Below are positions 1 to 12,300 of a stretch of 64,000 nucleotides of DNA, piece by piece. Where the stretch lies: positions 50,366,227-50,430,226 of the forward strand of contig OU744732.1 in assembly GCA_916613615.1 (NCBI GenBank), given 5' to 3'. Every line of letters begins with the position of its first letter. Within the stretch, counting starts at the first letter, position 1. This DNA comes from Steromphala cineraria (lineage: Eukaryota > Mollusca > Gastropoda > Trochida > Trochidae). The notes beneath the pieces were generated by a model. The model had not been told where the DNA came from, searched no databases, and worked only from the letters and a program-made list of their open reading frames with translations. The translations under genes were made by a program, and so were the position numbers.

Positions 1-204
1 CCCTGCAGTGGCGGATCTGGGGAGGGGGTTATTTTTTCTTATGTTTATTTTGGTTTAGATTTTTCAGGTTCATACATACACAGTATGTATGTACAGTATA
101 CATATCAAGAGCCTACATTGTGAGGTGTTATTATGCCATTAACAGTCAAGGAAGTGTATCATGCAGATTATTTATATATTAAGACGGCAATGACCTTACT
201 AGCA

Positions 205-342
205 CAGGGGCGGATCCAGGATTTTTGTTTGGGAACCCTTTGGGTGTTGCAAGCGCAACTTTTGATTGATTGTTTAAATCTATATTTGGAAGTCTTTTGG
301 AAGGGGTGCGCATCCCGCACCCCCCTTTTGGATCTGCCAATG
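205..342. mobile_element. 138-bp MITE, CAGGGGCGGATCC ends, CTAGCA duplication
   Basis: The left end CAGGGGCGGATCC and the right end GGATCTGCCAATG match as inverted repeats at 10 of 13 positions. CTAGCA occurs directly on both sides (199-204; 343-348). This is a hAT-like non-autonomous element by its termini. A related end (CAGTGGCGGATCTGGGG) lies at 6-22. Confidence 0.6.
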
Positions 343-348
343 CTAGCA

Positions 349-2800
349 TCTAACCAAATTACCCATTTATGAACATTGTTGCCGGATTCTTGGGTTGTGG
401 GTTTTAATCCTGATAAAATCTTTTGCTGGACATCATGGTATTAGATGTAATCATATGAATATAGAAAATGATTGAAAGAATTATAATATCATTTGCATGA
501 TACACTTCCTTGACTGTTATGATTGGTTGTGTACAAATTAGTTTCTAGTTTTTAGAAATTCCTTGTGACTCTTGCTACATAATATGGTAAGGCTAAGTTG
601 TACAACAATAGGTAGAGGGATTACTGTTTGGATTTCAATATGGAAATCTGGAATACATGCTACAATCTTAAACTTCTTGCATGCAGCAGGAGAATGATTG
701 ATCTTTGAAATGAATAATTTGTCTTGAAACCTTAGTTTATGATTTTAAATTGTAAAAGTTGTAAAAGATACAATAACCACCTTAAAACTTAAATTTCCTA
801 TAAAAATCAAATGTCCAACTGTCTTAAAATATTGCCAACATGCCATCTCCAATGAAAATGACAAGTAACTATGTGACAGTATATTTAATTATGGATAACT
901 TGTAGGCTATACATCTTTGTTTTCATCCTTAGAGATAATATATAAGTAATATCTGATGATCCCAAGGTTCTATGCATGTAAACAAAGAAAACACTACAAT
1001 ACTTAATTCAATTTGATTCAATACTTGATTGTAATTTTTTGTTTGATTGTCAATTGCCAATTATGTGTTAATGTGTGGTACTGGTGTCATTTATAAGCCG
1101 TCAAAGATCTCAAGCTGTGTATTAAGGAATGTTTAGTATGATAAATTATTTGTAATACATGACTTACATAGCTCCTATGAATGGCACTTCTAGTCTCAAA
1201 AGTTTAATTTAAACTCTCTTTAAAAAGAGGCTGAAATATTTTGTATTTCATCCATGATTAACCGATGTCTTTTTGTTTAACTTAATCTAACTTAATCATA
1301 AACAAGATTTTACTGGACTGAAGGGCTTGAGATATTTTATGATTGAAGATGAAGGTTGAATACAAAATACAATGTATTAATAAAAAAGTGTCTGTGTGTT
1401 TATATATATATGTATATATTAATTGATAGGGATGATATTATCATAAATACTATGCAAAGATATTTGTATATGCCACCTCCTATTGTCCTTCATTGAAACA
1501 ACTACAAATCTGTTTCTCAATGCTTGTGATGTAAGAGATGCTGTACAGATGTTATCTAAATTTTAAATTAAACCTCCCCAATATACATATTCTAAAGAAA
1601 AATGGATGCAAAATTGTTGATAATTATCTGAATTTTGTAAAAAAAATGGATAAGATGGTTCATGTGTGTGTCTTAATTGTGAAACAAAGGTGAGTGTGGA
1701 ATTACATTGTCAATTACAATACCACACTGGCTATGAGTGGTAACAGAAGTGTTGTTCTCTTTTGCTCCAAACGCAATTTATAAAATTTATGAATTAATTT
1801 GCACAGCACAGGATGTACATCTATACATGTAGAATCTGCAGGTAAACATTTGTTTATGGAATTAAAGACTTTACTGCCAACTGTGCATTTTCATAAAATT
1901 TGACCTCTTTCTTAAATAATCTCAAAAATAGTGAAGGAATCTGATCTCTTGTATGTATCACAGCAATTATTGACAAAAATACTGTGCCAGACCTGAGCTC
2001 TGTTGCATCAGTCATGCTCATGTGTTTCTGTAACTTTGCTTGAAAAATAAAATGAATAAAATTTGTTTTGGGACATATGTTCTTTACTGTTCTTTGAGTG
2101 ATTGGTCTTTTAATAGTCAAAAGGCAGTTGCCATTGCAGAAGTTCAGCACAGAGGGAGTTAACATCAACTGCACAATAACACCTTTAGCTTAATGTAAAG
2201 TATTTTACCTTTCAGCTGATGAAATTGCTTTACTCACTAACTATATTTGATCCAGGTAGAACTGATACACATTATCATAGTGAACAGTTGGTGTCTTGCC
2301 TTGGTGATTTGAATTTTGTAACAAATTGTGTTTTGGCATTTTTACATAAAAACATAATTTGCATTTAAACATTTTCAACCAGGAAACCTTGGGTTGCCTC
2401 TAAGACAACCAAGATGAGTTTGGGGATTATTGGAAATGGTGGTTTAGGACTATAAGTCAATAATATTATGTTACTCAGTTTCAAAACTAAATTTGAAATT
2501 TTAATTTTGATGTTTTTGCTGAATTTCTTTTTTTTTTGCATTTCCTCCAAGAAGAAGATTGGAAAGGTGATTTTCACAAAAGACACTTAAATCACCTAAG
2601 TGTCTTCTGATATCAAATAAATCAATAAAATTTTAAAAAGTTACAAATAATCAGGCCTTGCCAAGAATATATTTCTTACAGCAATATAAGTGTTGATATA
2701 TTTGATATCAGTAGAGTAGTAGTTAGTAACATTCTATTCATCATAAAGAATCATATAATCAATGACAGATGTGCAAAATGGTTAATCACATCATATAAAG
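349..2800. other. AT-rich non-coding DNA
   Basis: I see no gene, RNA or clear repeat. The longest frames (for example 1854-2174, minus) have no recognisable sequence. If the receptor gene continues to the left, this is intron. Confidence 0.6.
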
Positions 2801-2805
2801 ATAAT

Positions 2806-3701
2806 GGACGCGTCAAATTTGTATGATGGAAAGGACATTGTCCATTTCGGGGGTGGCGATATTTTGTCACCAAATTCGCAATTGAACGGTAGAATGCAGA
2901 GATTTTGAAAAAAATCCAAAGGTTCTAAGGAAATGTTTTGGGTGGTAAATTAATATACCTGTATGTGCTTTATAATGGAAAATATTTATTCATGGAGTCT
3001 TAAATATTATATCTTAAACTCTACCTGTGGATACATAGAGATTACAAAACGAGTGAGTGTTGAATATCCAAAATATTTCAACGAGATATTTTCGAATGTT
3101 TTGTTTTATTCACGAGCGAAAGCGAGTGAATAAATCAAAACTTTGAAAATATTGAGTTGAAATATTTTGGATATTCAACACTCACTCGTTTTGTGATCTA
3201 TTTATTACATACAAGAGAGATTCTATTTCTTTGAAGCCAAGATCAAACCATGCGCGACATAGTTGCGTAATGATACACTGGTGAGGTACCTCTGTGTTCG
3301 CAAAAGCATACATTATATAAAGATAGTCCCGTTTTCCGTTAGCATCATCTTCACCTCTAAATAAAATCTTACTTTTAAACAATCATTTGTGTACAGTTTA
3401 TCGACAGAGTTATCAAAAACCAAAACATCAGCAAATACTTTAACAGTAAAAACGACGCTGTTGTCGGTACCGAGCAGAGAGATCGCCAAGCTTGATGACA
3501 GTGACGTTGATTTTGAACGGTTCAACCGTCCTTGCTAAACGTTACTAGAGGAATGCTGATTATTCAGTATTTTGCTTGAAATCTTATGTAAAGCGGTGTT
3601 CACATTATAAATGGAACTGCACCTTAACACAACCCTGAATCGTTTCTAGACTCTCGGCCTTCACTCAAACTTTCAAAGCTCCGTGTTGACAAAACGCGTC
3701 C
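2806..3701. repeat. Possible 0.9-kb element, GGACGCGT ends
   Basis: GGACGCGTCAAATTTGT on the left and ACAAAACGCGTCC on the right are weakly inverted. The segment has a distinct, more GC-rich composition than its surroundings and contains the hairpin 3041-3199. Two short minus-strand frames are not recognised. Confidence 0.35.
3041..3199. repeat. 160-bp hairpin-forming inverted repeat
   Basis: ACAAAACGAGTGAGTGTTGA with the following TATCCAAAATATTTCAAC is mirrored by GTTGAAATATTTTGGATATT and CAACACTCACTCGTTTTGT. The inner part (TTTTATTCACGAGCGAAAGC) continues the stem with a few mismatches. Confidence 0.8.
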
Positions 3702-6255
3702 GTTGAATACAAAAGGGAGATAACTCTTTCCAAACTAAATTTAGACAAGATATTTTTTAATTTAGGGATGAAATAGCCGAGATCGGATCGCGAATATTGG
3801 TTTGATAATTTTGCACATATATCTTTGATGTGATGCAATTTTAATTTGAGGGAAAATACGAAAATGGAAAAAAATATGATAAATTAAAAATTTGAAGCGA
3901 CGGGGGGTTCGGTTGCACCCGATCAGCTGATTACAAAAGTAGTACGGCATTATGACGTCACTATCGTTGAATAACCTGCTTTGGTTACACAACACTCGTT
4001 GAATAACTTTCAACTGGTTACACAACACTTGTTTCAAATAACCAAAATTATCTCATGAAGATATTCAGAACACGTATGTAATAAAATAAACTACCAGGAA
4101 AGTAAAAATATATCTGTGCAAAATGGCTGTTCCAAGCAAATAAGTAAGTTTATATAATTACTAATTAAAATATACCTTTTTTTAGTAATTCTAATATTTT
4201 TTCCCATCTTCAATTTAATTTATTAAATGTAAAATTTTAATATATGCTCTTATATTGAGATATATATAATTATATGTTTAAAAAACAATCCAGATAATAT
4301 ATAGACTTTACTGTTTAAATTTGAAATTATCAGTTTTAAAAAAAACTTTAAACAATTGATGAATAAATCTTAAATAATGAGTATTTATTTTCTATATCTA
4401 AACTTGGTAAAAATATTTGTAATTTATTGTTGAACAATAAACTGTGACAAAGTCAATAATTTTTTTTAATTCGATATAGTGCTTTCAACATTATGAAATA
4501 ATTTAAAAAGGCTAATAAAATTATATTTTGACCCAAAGATATTAAATGAAGTCAAAATAAATATATTTAGATCGTGAAGAATCAAGAATAGTGCAGAGTG
4601 AAATTTTAGAAACGATACAATATGTGATTTTCTATCAATTCGATATTTGCTGCGGTTTGTTCAGGTCAAACGAATGTCAAGGTCATCAATGGCTGACAAG
4701 TTGACAGGACAGCCGCCGATTTTACAAATTATGTCTGCTGGCTATCGAAGAAATGATACATGGACGTTGTTCTCATTGTTGACACCTGCAGACTGATGTT
4801 GCCGATCGAATCGAACACTACATAGGTGTTGTCATCTTCTCTTAAATTAATAAACGTCCATAAAAGGTAAGTTTTGGTTGTTTTTCGTGAGTGGGGATTT
4901 TGGCGTAAAACTCTTGAGGTAGCGATTTTAGAGATGTCGTCGCCTGTAAGTTTTGTAATAATGATCCGATTTAAATAGTCGATAGCTCGCTGTGTAGGGA
5001 AATCATTTAGCTTTCGATTGGTTGTCTTGAAATTTTTCCAAAAAATATTTTCGATTTTTAATTTGACTTTGTTTGAGTGTTGTCCGATCATTGCGATACA
5101 TCCCTTTCCTTATATATAGTATTAGGGTAGGGTCTATGAGTATGTATGTCTTTCTAACGCTGTATTTAAGCGATACATGTCCCTGTGGTTTAAGATTTCT
5201 ACTGGTAAATAAGAATAATGAAAACGAAACATGACACAGTAATGTGAGTTTGCTGACTGTAGCCTTGATGATCAAAGACATTGTTGTTGATATTCCAAAA
5301 CTCGAATTTTCTGCCATGTGAAACTTAATTTATGTCCCTAACTTTATATATCTTTTGTTACTAATGTAATTTATAGAAAGGCTTTGTGAAATTTAAGATG
5401 TTCAGGTCATAATCTTCTTATAGAAAAGGGTAGAATGTTAAATATTGAAAGAACCAATCGACTTTGTTCATTGTGTGTAATTCCATATGTTGAAAATGAG
5501 TACAGCATTTATGTATGGAGTGTCAATTTTACGACAGTTTAAGAAAACAACTATTACCACAGTATTATATTATAAACCCAACTTTACAGAAACTTGTACA
5601 CCTTTTTAATAGTAAAAATATATCTTTACTAAATTGTATGGCAAAATTTGTATTTCTTACGCATGTTTTTGAAGTTGTAACCTTCTGGCGCTTCAAATTG
5701 TAAATGAATTGTATTTCATATGAAATGTACATCACCTAGAGATATTAAACCTTTGTGTTTCAAAGACATTAATTACAGCATCACTAGTCTAGAGGGAGGG
5801 ATCAAGACATGGATTATGGTTGCTATCAGGTAAGGGACTTTTGCTACTAACATTTAAACCAGGTAGCAAGTATCATACTTCCTGGCACTTATCTTTTTAG
5901 GACCCTTTTACCCCCCGGCGCGTATTGGAGACCCAGCGCTTATTAGAGGAAATACGCTCTTGCTACTTGCTAAAAAAGTTAATGTGAAACACTGCATTTC
6001 ACTTAAACATTACCGGCCTAAATATACCCTTACAAAATCAACGAGTTGACCGTCATGTTGACAGTTTCCATGACCTGCTTGAAGGTTGTCGCCTTATATC
6101 TTAGATATATATGATTTTGGCAGCAATTTGGTGGGCTGAGAAAGGGAGTCGCCTTATAGATTAGATTATACGGTAGGTACAACACTGAATGCCATATTGT
6201 GAAATGACCTTTCTTATAAATCATAATTAAGTTTCTAAAATTAACTGACACTTAC
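3702..6255. other. Probable intron; unrecognised short frames
   Basis: AT-rich DNA with two overlapping minus-strand frames at 4729-5091 (120 codons) and 5003-5317 (104 codons) in a slightly more GC-rich patch. Neither resembles a known family, and no splice context supports them. Fragments of the TACCGTATTTCC MITE family occur near 5880-5960, and of a second small MITE (GTCGCCTTATA...) at 6085-6175. Confidence 0.45.
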
Positions 6256-6390
6256 TCGCAAATGGCTTGATTACATGTGGCTCCTAACCATCCAGGGTCA
6301 CAAATACAGACTCCAGGTACTAAACAATGACCGTTCCGACAGGAGCAGATCATATTGCTGCAGTCCGACCCATAATAGCCTTCCACACAT
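6256..6390 (-). CDS. Receptor exon 20: EGF-like module
   Basis: The sequence CVEGYYGSDC, then CSCRNGHC and CICDPGWLGATC, shows the Cys-x-Cys-x(5)-G-x-x-G-x-x-C spacing of EGF-like domains, nearly two repeats. The donor GA|GTAAGT is phase 2. No convincing next exon lies between 1 and 6255, so the gene probably continues off the left edge. Confidence 0.85.
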
Positions 6391-9300
6391 CTGGAACACC
6401 AATACCAACACAATTTTTCATATTTATAAATGACAGATCGGAATATTGAATGTGTGTAGCAAAAAAACAAGTATTTGTCACAAAGGTGACATGATCCCCC
6501 GCCGCAAATTGATCTTAATAACAAGAAGCTGGACGGACGTACGGAGCGGAATACTATGTCCCCCGTGAAGACTCAAGGTTAATAGGTTCATGAGATATGG
6601 CGCTAACAACATTTTAAAAACTGGTCAAAGTCTCGCCGTGACCTTGAAAATGAGGTCAAGGTCACCGAAAACTTTTCAGGTCTGCGTATTCCCCAGATGA
6701 AGACTGGTACCAAGTTTGAAGATTCTTAGTTGAGGGGTTCATTAGATATCCTGCTAACAACATTTTCAAAACTGGTCAAAGTCTCGCCGTGACCTTGAAA
6801 ATGAGGTCAAGGTCACCAAAAACTTTTCAGGTCTGCGTATTCCCCAGATGAAGACTGGTACTAAGTTTGAAGATTCTAGGTTGAGCGGTTCATTAGATAT
6901 CGCGCTAACAACATTTTCAAAACTGGTCAAAGTCTCTCTGTGACCTTGAAAATGAGGTCAAGGTCACCGAAAAGTTTTCAGGTCTGCGTATTCCCCAGAT
7001 GAAGACTGGTTCAAAGTTTGAAGATTCTAGGTTGAGCGGTTCATTAGATATTGCGCTAACAACATTTTCAAAACTGGTCAGTCTCTCTGTGACCTTGAAA
7101 ATGAGGTCAAGGTCACCGAAAACTTTTCAGGTCTGCGTATTCTCCAGATGAAGACTGGTACCAAGTTTGAAGATTCTAGGTTGAGCGGTTCATTAGATAT
7201 CGCGCTAACAACATTTTCAAAACTGGTCAAAGTCTCGCTGTGACCTTGAAAATAAAGTCAAGGTCACCAAAAACTTTTCAGGTCTGCGTATTCCCCAGAT
7301 GAAGACTGGTACCAAGTTTGATGATTCTAGGTTGAGCGGTTCATTAGAAATCGCACTAACAAGAAGCGGTACGGACGGACGGAGTTGAATACTATATCCC
7401 CCGCTTCGCGCTAAACGCTCGGCGGGGGATAACAAAACATACAGGTTATCCTGGGAAAAAAAATAATTCAGAATCGGAAAATGTCATAAGGCACCTTAAA
7501 CTATATATATATATGATGCCAAATATTTGATATAAACAATGCTGTAGTTTTCAAGTTACGTACGTGCAGGTTTCCATAGAGGTACAGTTTCCAAATTCAT
7601 ATTGTGTTAGATCTGTTTCATTAAGCTGATTCCCACCACATCCATTGCTGCAGTAGAATGGTGCTACAGAAGTTTCTCTGCGCCAAACGTATTCTTCTGG
7701 TGAAGTATCTGGAGGGATAGGCACTATCATCTGAGTCTCACGAGATATCATGTAACTTGATGACAGGAAGCTGGAAGATTGTACCGCATATTAAATTTGT
7801 GTCAAAATATAATTTCAATAACTTAATAAAAACCATCATATTTTTAAAAAAATCAATGATATAAAAAAAATGTATTCATTATCATTAAATGTCTTCAAGT
7901 TCCAAAGTAATAACGATACCTGTCACCATTTTCCCGGAAGAAAACATTTTGAAATTTGAACCATTTAATTTTTCCTCAACATTCAACAATAGTGTACCGA
8001 ACTGAAAAAGGTAATGAACTGTGGGTCCTATACCGCAAAACGCACCGAACCAAAGCTCAAGCATACCGTTTCAAGCCTAAAGAGTAATTCAATCAATATA
8101 AACACTGTGTATAACCGTACACCGGAACTAGCGAGGTGTACGGCAGAGAAATGTTGCTAGCGAGGAGCGTGATTGCAAACGGGATCACTTAAAAAGCAAT
8201 CATCGCCGTTTCATCAACTTTTTCTATGTTATTTTCATGTCAATAGCTTTCCGAGATATAACTATTTAATGTCATATCCTGTTCATAGTCAGAGATAGCA
8301 AATATGTTACTATCAATAGCATTACTCACAACTGTCATTGTTACTGTCCCTTGGATACAGAATGACAAGTACATACATTTTACTAAGTATGTGTGCTAAA
8401 ATTACCACATGATGTTGATTATTTGAAAGTTATGAAGTAAAATATTACCTAACTTTCGATTTTGGCTCCTCGCTAACAATATTCTCCGCCGTACACCTTG
8501 CTAGTTCCGGTGTACGGTTATACACCGTACACCTCGCTAGTTCCGGTGTACGGTTATACACAGTGATAAAGTAACAGAAGAGGCTGTAATAGACCGATCC
8601 AGTCGAGAGCAGTTAAGCCCCGCCCCCTACGACGTGATTGGTTGAAATATTTGAGGGGACAAGTTTCAAGCTCAGGCGAGCCGTGTATCTCAACAACGTC
8701 ACTTGCCGAATCTTTCGGCTTGCGTTCATGTTTATGTCGTTCATAGCGCATATTTTCTAACAAATACATTCAAGATACACCTATAAGCTTTGATAAGTCT
8801 TCATTTTATCAACAAATAAAAAGTAATTTTGACACTTTATCAATGTCCAGAGCAAGAGACATCGTCGACCATTTTGTAAACAAACGCATTTCAACTCGGA
8901 ATATTTCCATCACTATTGTAAATTGTCGTACAATCCAAGTAATTAAAAGCTCTCATAACACATTTTACCACCAGATGTTTAATTTCATAAATCATCAACA
9001 AGTTGGCTTTTTTATATTTTGTCGAGACACCTTTTTTACTGAAATATATTGATTAATCATTGTGATGGTCGCATAGGCTCAGTTGTTGACACATCTAGAT
9101 CAGTCAACATAAATTTTTCAAAAAATACCATTATTGAGAATTTTTATCCTTGAAACAACATTTAAAATTAGTTGCCATATTTGTACTTTTTGGACACACA
9201 ATATTTACATAAGTAATTATTGATATATCTTTTTATACTGACACAGAGATCATATATATTCATATAAATAAATCAATATTCTCAAAATATTATTGCAGTA

Positions 9301-12300
9301 TAAGTAATATATACTATCCTTTAAATGGTAATCATTTTCATGTTTACTTCAAAGGTTACCTTTTTTAAAAATAAAATTCAACTACCAAATGAGTCTCCCT
9401 TCAAAAATCAATTGACTGTACATAAATCATCCAAGATTAATTCTTATTCACAAATACCATTAGAAAATATCATTTGGCGACACTCCATACAATCATAGTA
9501 TATATATATACATTTATATTTTGCTTTTTAAAAATTATATTTCAAATGTAGCCAAATATAAATCTTTAATGAATCCCAAATATCTACAGTAAAAGAGAGA
9601 ATGTTGTAGGAGGTGAATACACAGGGATGATTTTTAAAATTTTTAAAAAAATATATATTTGACAGGCTTCATTCAGGATCTTGAAAATATCAATTTAAAT
9701 AAATTTAGATCAACATGCAGATCTTATATTTTGTCATACAACAGTATGCTCTTATCATGATTATATAAAACCTCTTGATCTAAATTTATTTGTGATTGGG
9801 ATAATATGGATATATGACCAAATTTCCATTAGAAAAGCCTACAGCCATACATAGATTTCACTGTACATTAAATTGTGTTAAAGAATTCAAAACTGAAAGA
9901 TCCAAATAAATTAAGTGACACTATGAACTTTTTAAAAAATATAATTGTTATAATAGTAACAATGTTTTGTGAAAATTATTTAACACAAAATATCAGGGAT
10001 CCTGGAAGTAATCAATCTTGAAAATAACAAATAAATCCTCGCTTAACATAAATATTGCATTTCAGGTTTCCAAAGTAAAAATAGTAGAATGGGATTAGAA
10101 ACAATTATCAGTGATCATTGAACATATGAGTAAACAGCAATAAAAATAGCTTTATTGATCAAGATTTTGCCTATGAAATTTTATTTTTTTATTTATTATT
10201 TTTATTTTTGTCTTATTGTATTCCAAATCATGGACATAATATTATATGCACCAAGTTTTATTTGATTGATAAAGAATAGTTATCAGATGTATTTTTGTCA
10301 ACTGATCTATGGTCACAAAAACTCTTAAAATGATAGTTTTGAACAGTTTTGGTTATTGACTCATTTAAAAAATTATTGTTACAGCTTTGACAGAAAAGTT
10401 GATTGTTGCATAGCTACTGGCACCAATTAATGAGGTAATAAAATAATTTGTTTGAATAGTTTTTTTTTTTTTTAATTTAACCATTGAACTGTAAAATTGA
10501 AATATTAAAATGAACATGATATATTTTTCATGTTTAATCTTACAGGCAAGAATATTTTCAAGTTTTGTTAGTATCAAATGCCTGAAAGGTAATGCATGGG
10601 ACATAGCCTACTGCTTGCATGAAGGCTATACATAAACAGTGATCAATCTACATATATGACCCTCTGAGTCAAGGGATTCGCTACCAAAAGTCTTGTGAGT
10701 CCCAGCAGATTTAATCTAAATTAATCTATGGGTTGGAGCAAAATACATATATGGAACATAATGAGTGAAATGGAAATGCAGAAAACCTTATATTTATCAA
10801 AAATTCAATGCCTGCAAGTGTCTTTGATATTTAATTATTTCTAAGCGGGATATTTCGCCGTATTTTGCACAACAAGACGTCCAACATAGTTTGTTTACAA
10901 TATGGCGAAATTTCGAATATTGCCGAAATGTCAACGTGTAGGATTGCTATTAATGATCTCGATCAACTTAAATGAACTGTTGATTCAGAAACATACAGTA
11001 CTGAAGATAAATTATCAAAGGGTACTTTAATAGAGCTGTCACCTTGTTAAAAGTTAATGGGAGTGACTTGAAAAGTGCGTAATCACGAATTAAACAAATT
11101 CTCACCTTCGAACACTTGTCAGACCCGTGAGTGCTTTTTACCATGTAGTAAACCATTTCAACAATTTTATCGATGGATAACGGTAACCTTGCTACCATAC
11201 ACAATGAGGAATACTTATGTCATGACATTGATGCATAAATATTGTAAAGAAGGCCATAAATAAATATTATTTGCAACAACAGAAACGAGTCGCCATTATC
11301 GCTTTGTTTGTCCCCGGAAGTAAAGTTGACAAATTCGCGTAGCGAAATCGCCGCTCTGATTGGCTGAAATAACGCATGCGCAAGATTTGATTGACAGACT
11401 GGATCGGTCTATTGGTACAGCTCCCATAGAAGACATTTTATATGTATTTTTATACAACTTATCAACATCTAGCCCTCACATAACAAGGTACTCAGTAATG
11501 ATACAACAATGTTAAGAAACAGTTTGTACGCAGTTGTGTTCATACATACTTCATTGAAACATAACAAATTATAATATCATCTCAACACATCAACACTTGT
11601 TGATCAAATCAAAACTCTGATGAGAAAGTTTTAAAATAGAGTCATGGGCTCTGTAGCTCAACTTTTGATGGTTTGAATAGGTTTTTAAGGTTTTGACCAC
11701 TGTGACCCCATTAAGGGTCATGGGGGTCACAAAATCTACAATTTAGAATCCCCTTTGGCCAAGGAGTCTACACACCACTTCAGGGGTGGAAACAACCCAT
11801 TGCCCGACGCCCGAGTCCAGTGATTTTTACTGCAGGGCAAGTCAATTTACATTCACAGCTGTACCGGTGTCCAGTAGACTATGGCAGTGTTAAATGTATA
11901 CCTTATTTTTATAACACAAATTTTAAAAACAATTTCTCGTGTCTATTGCAAACATTAACACAAAAGCAAAATAGTTTTAAATTTCAGACTTCACCAATTC
12001 GTTTTGGAACTCCATGATGTCTAAATATAGCATGAACATGAAACGCAGTCTGTGATTGGATAACAAGTGATGATCTTTTCATTAGGACCAATCAGTGTGT
12101 GTTTTACAAATAGCTTCCTGTTATGATGGCGCTCGTTTCATGTTGCCATGTTTGATTTTACAAGATTAGATTTGATAAACTAGAGGTAAATTTTGATTAT
12201 CATACTCTGGAAATCTATGTTTTTTCAAGAAAGAATCCTATCAGTATTATCTAAAGATTTATCTTGTTTCTAGTTATCTGTACTTGTCAGCCATTTGATA

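Noticed and set aside
1854..2174. A 106-codon minus-strand frame in the left AT-rich region
   Set aside because: Composition and content look random, with no splice or family support.
4729..5317. Two overlapping minus-strand frames of 120 and 104 codons
   Set aside because: No recognisable family, no matching splice sites, and the two overlap out of frame; kept only as a note.
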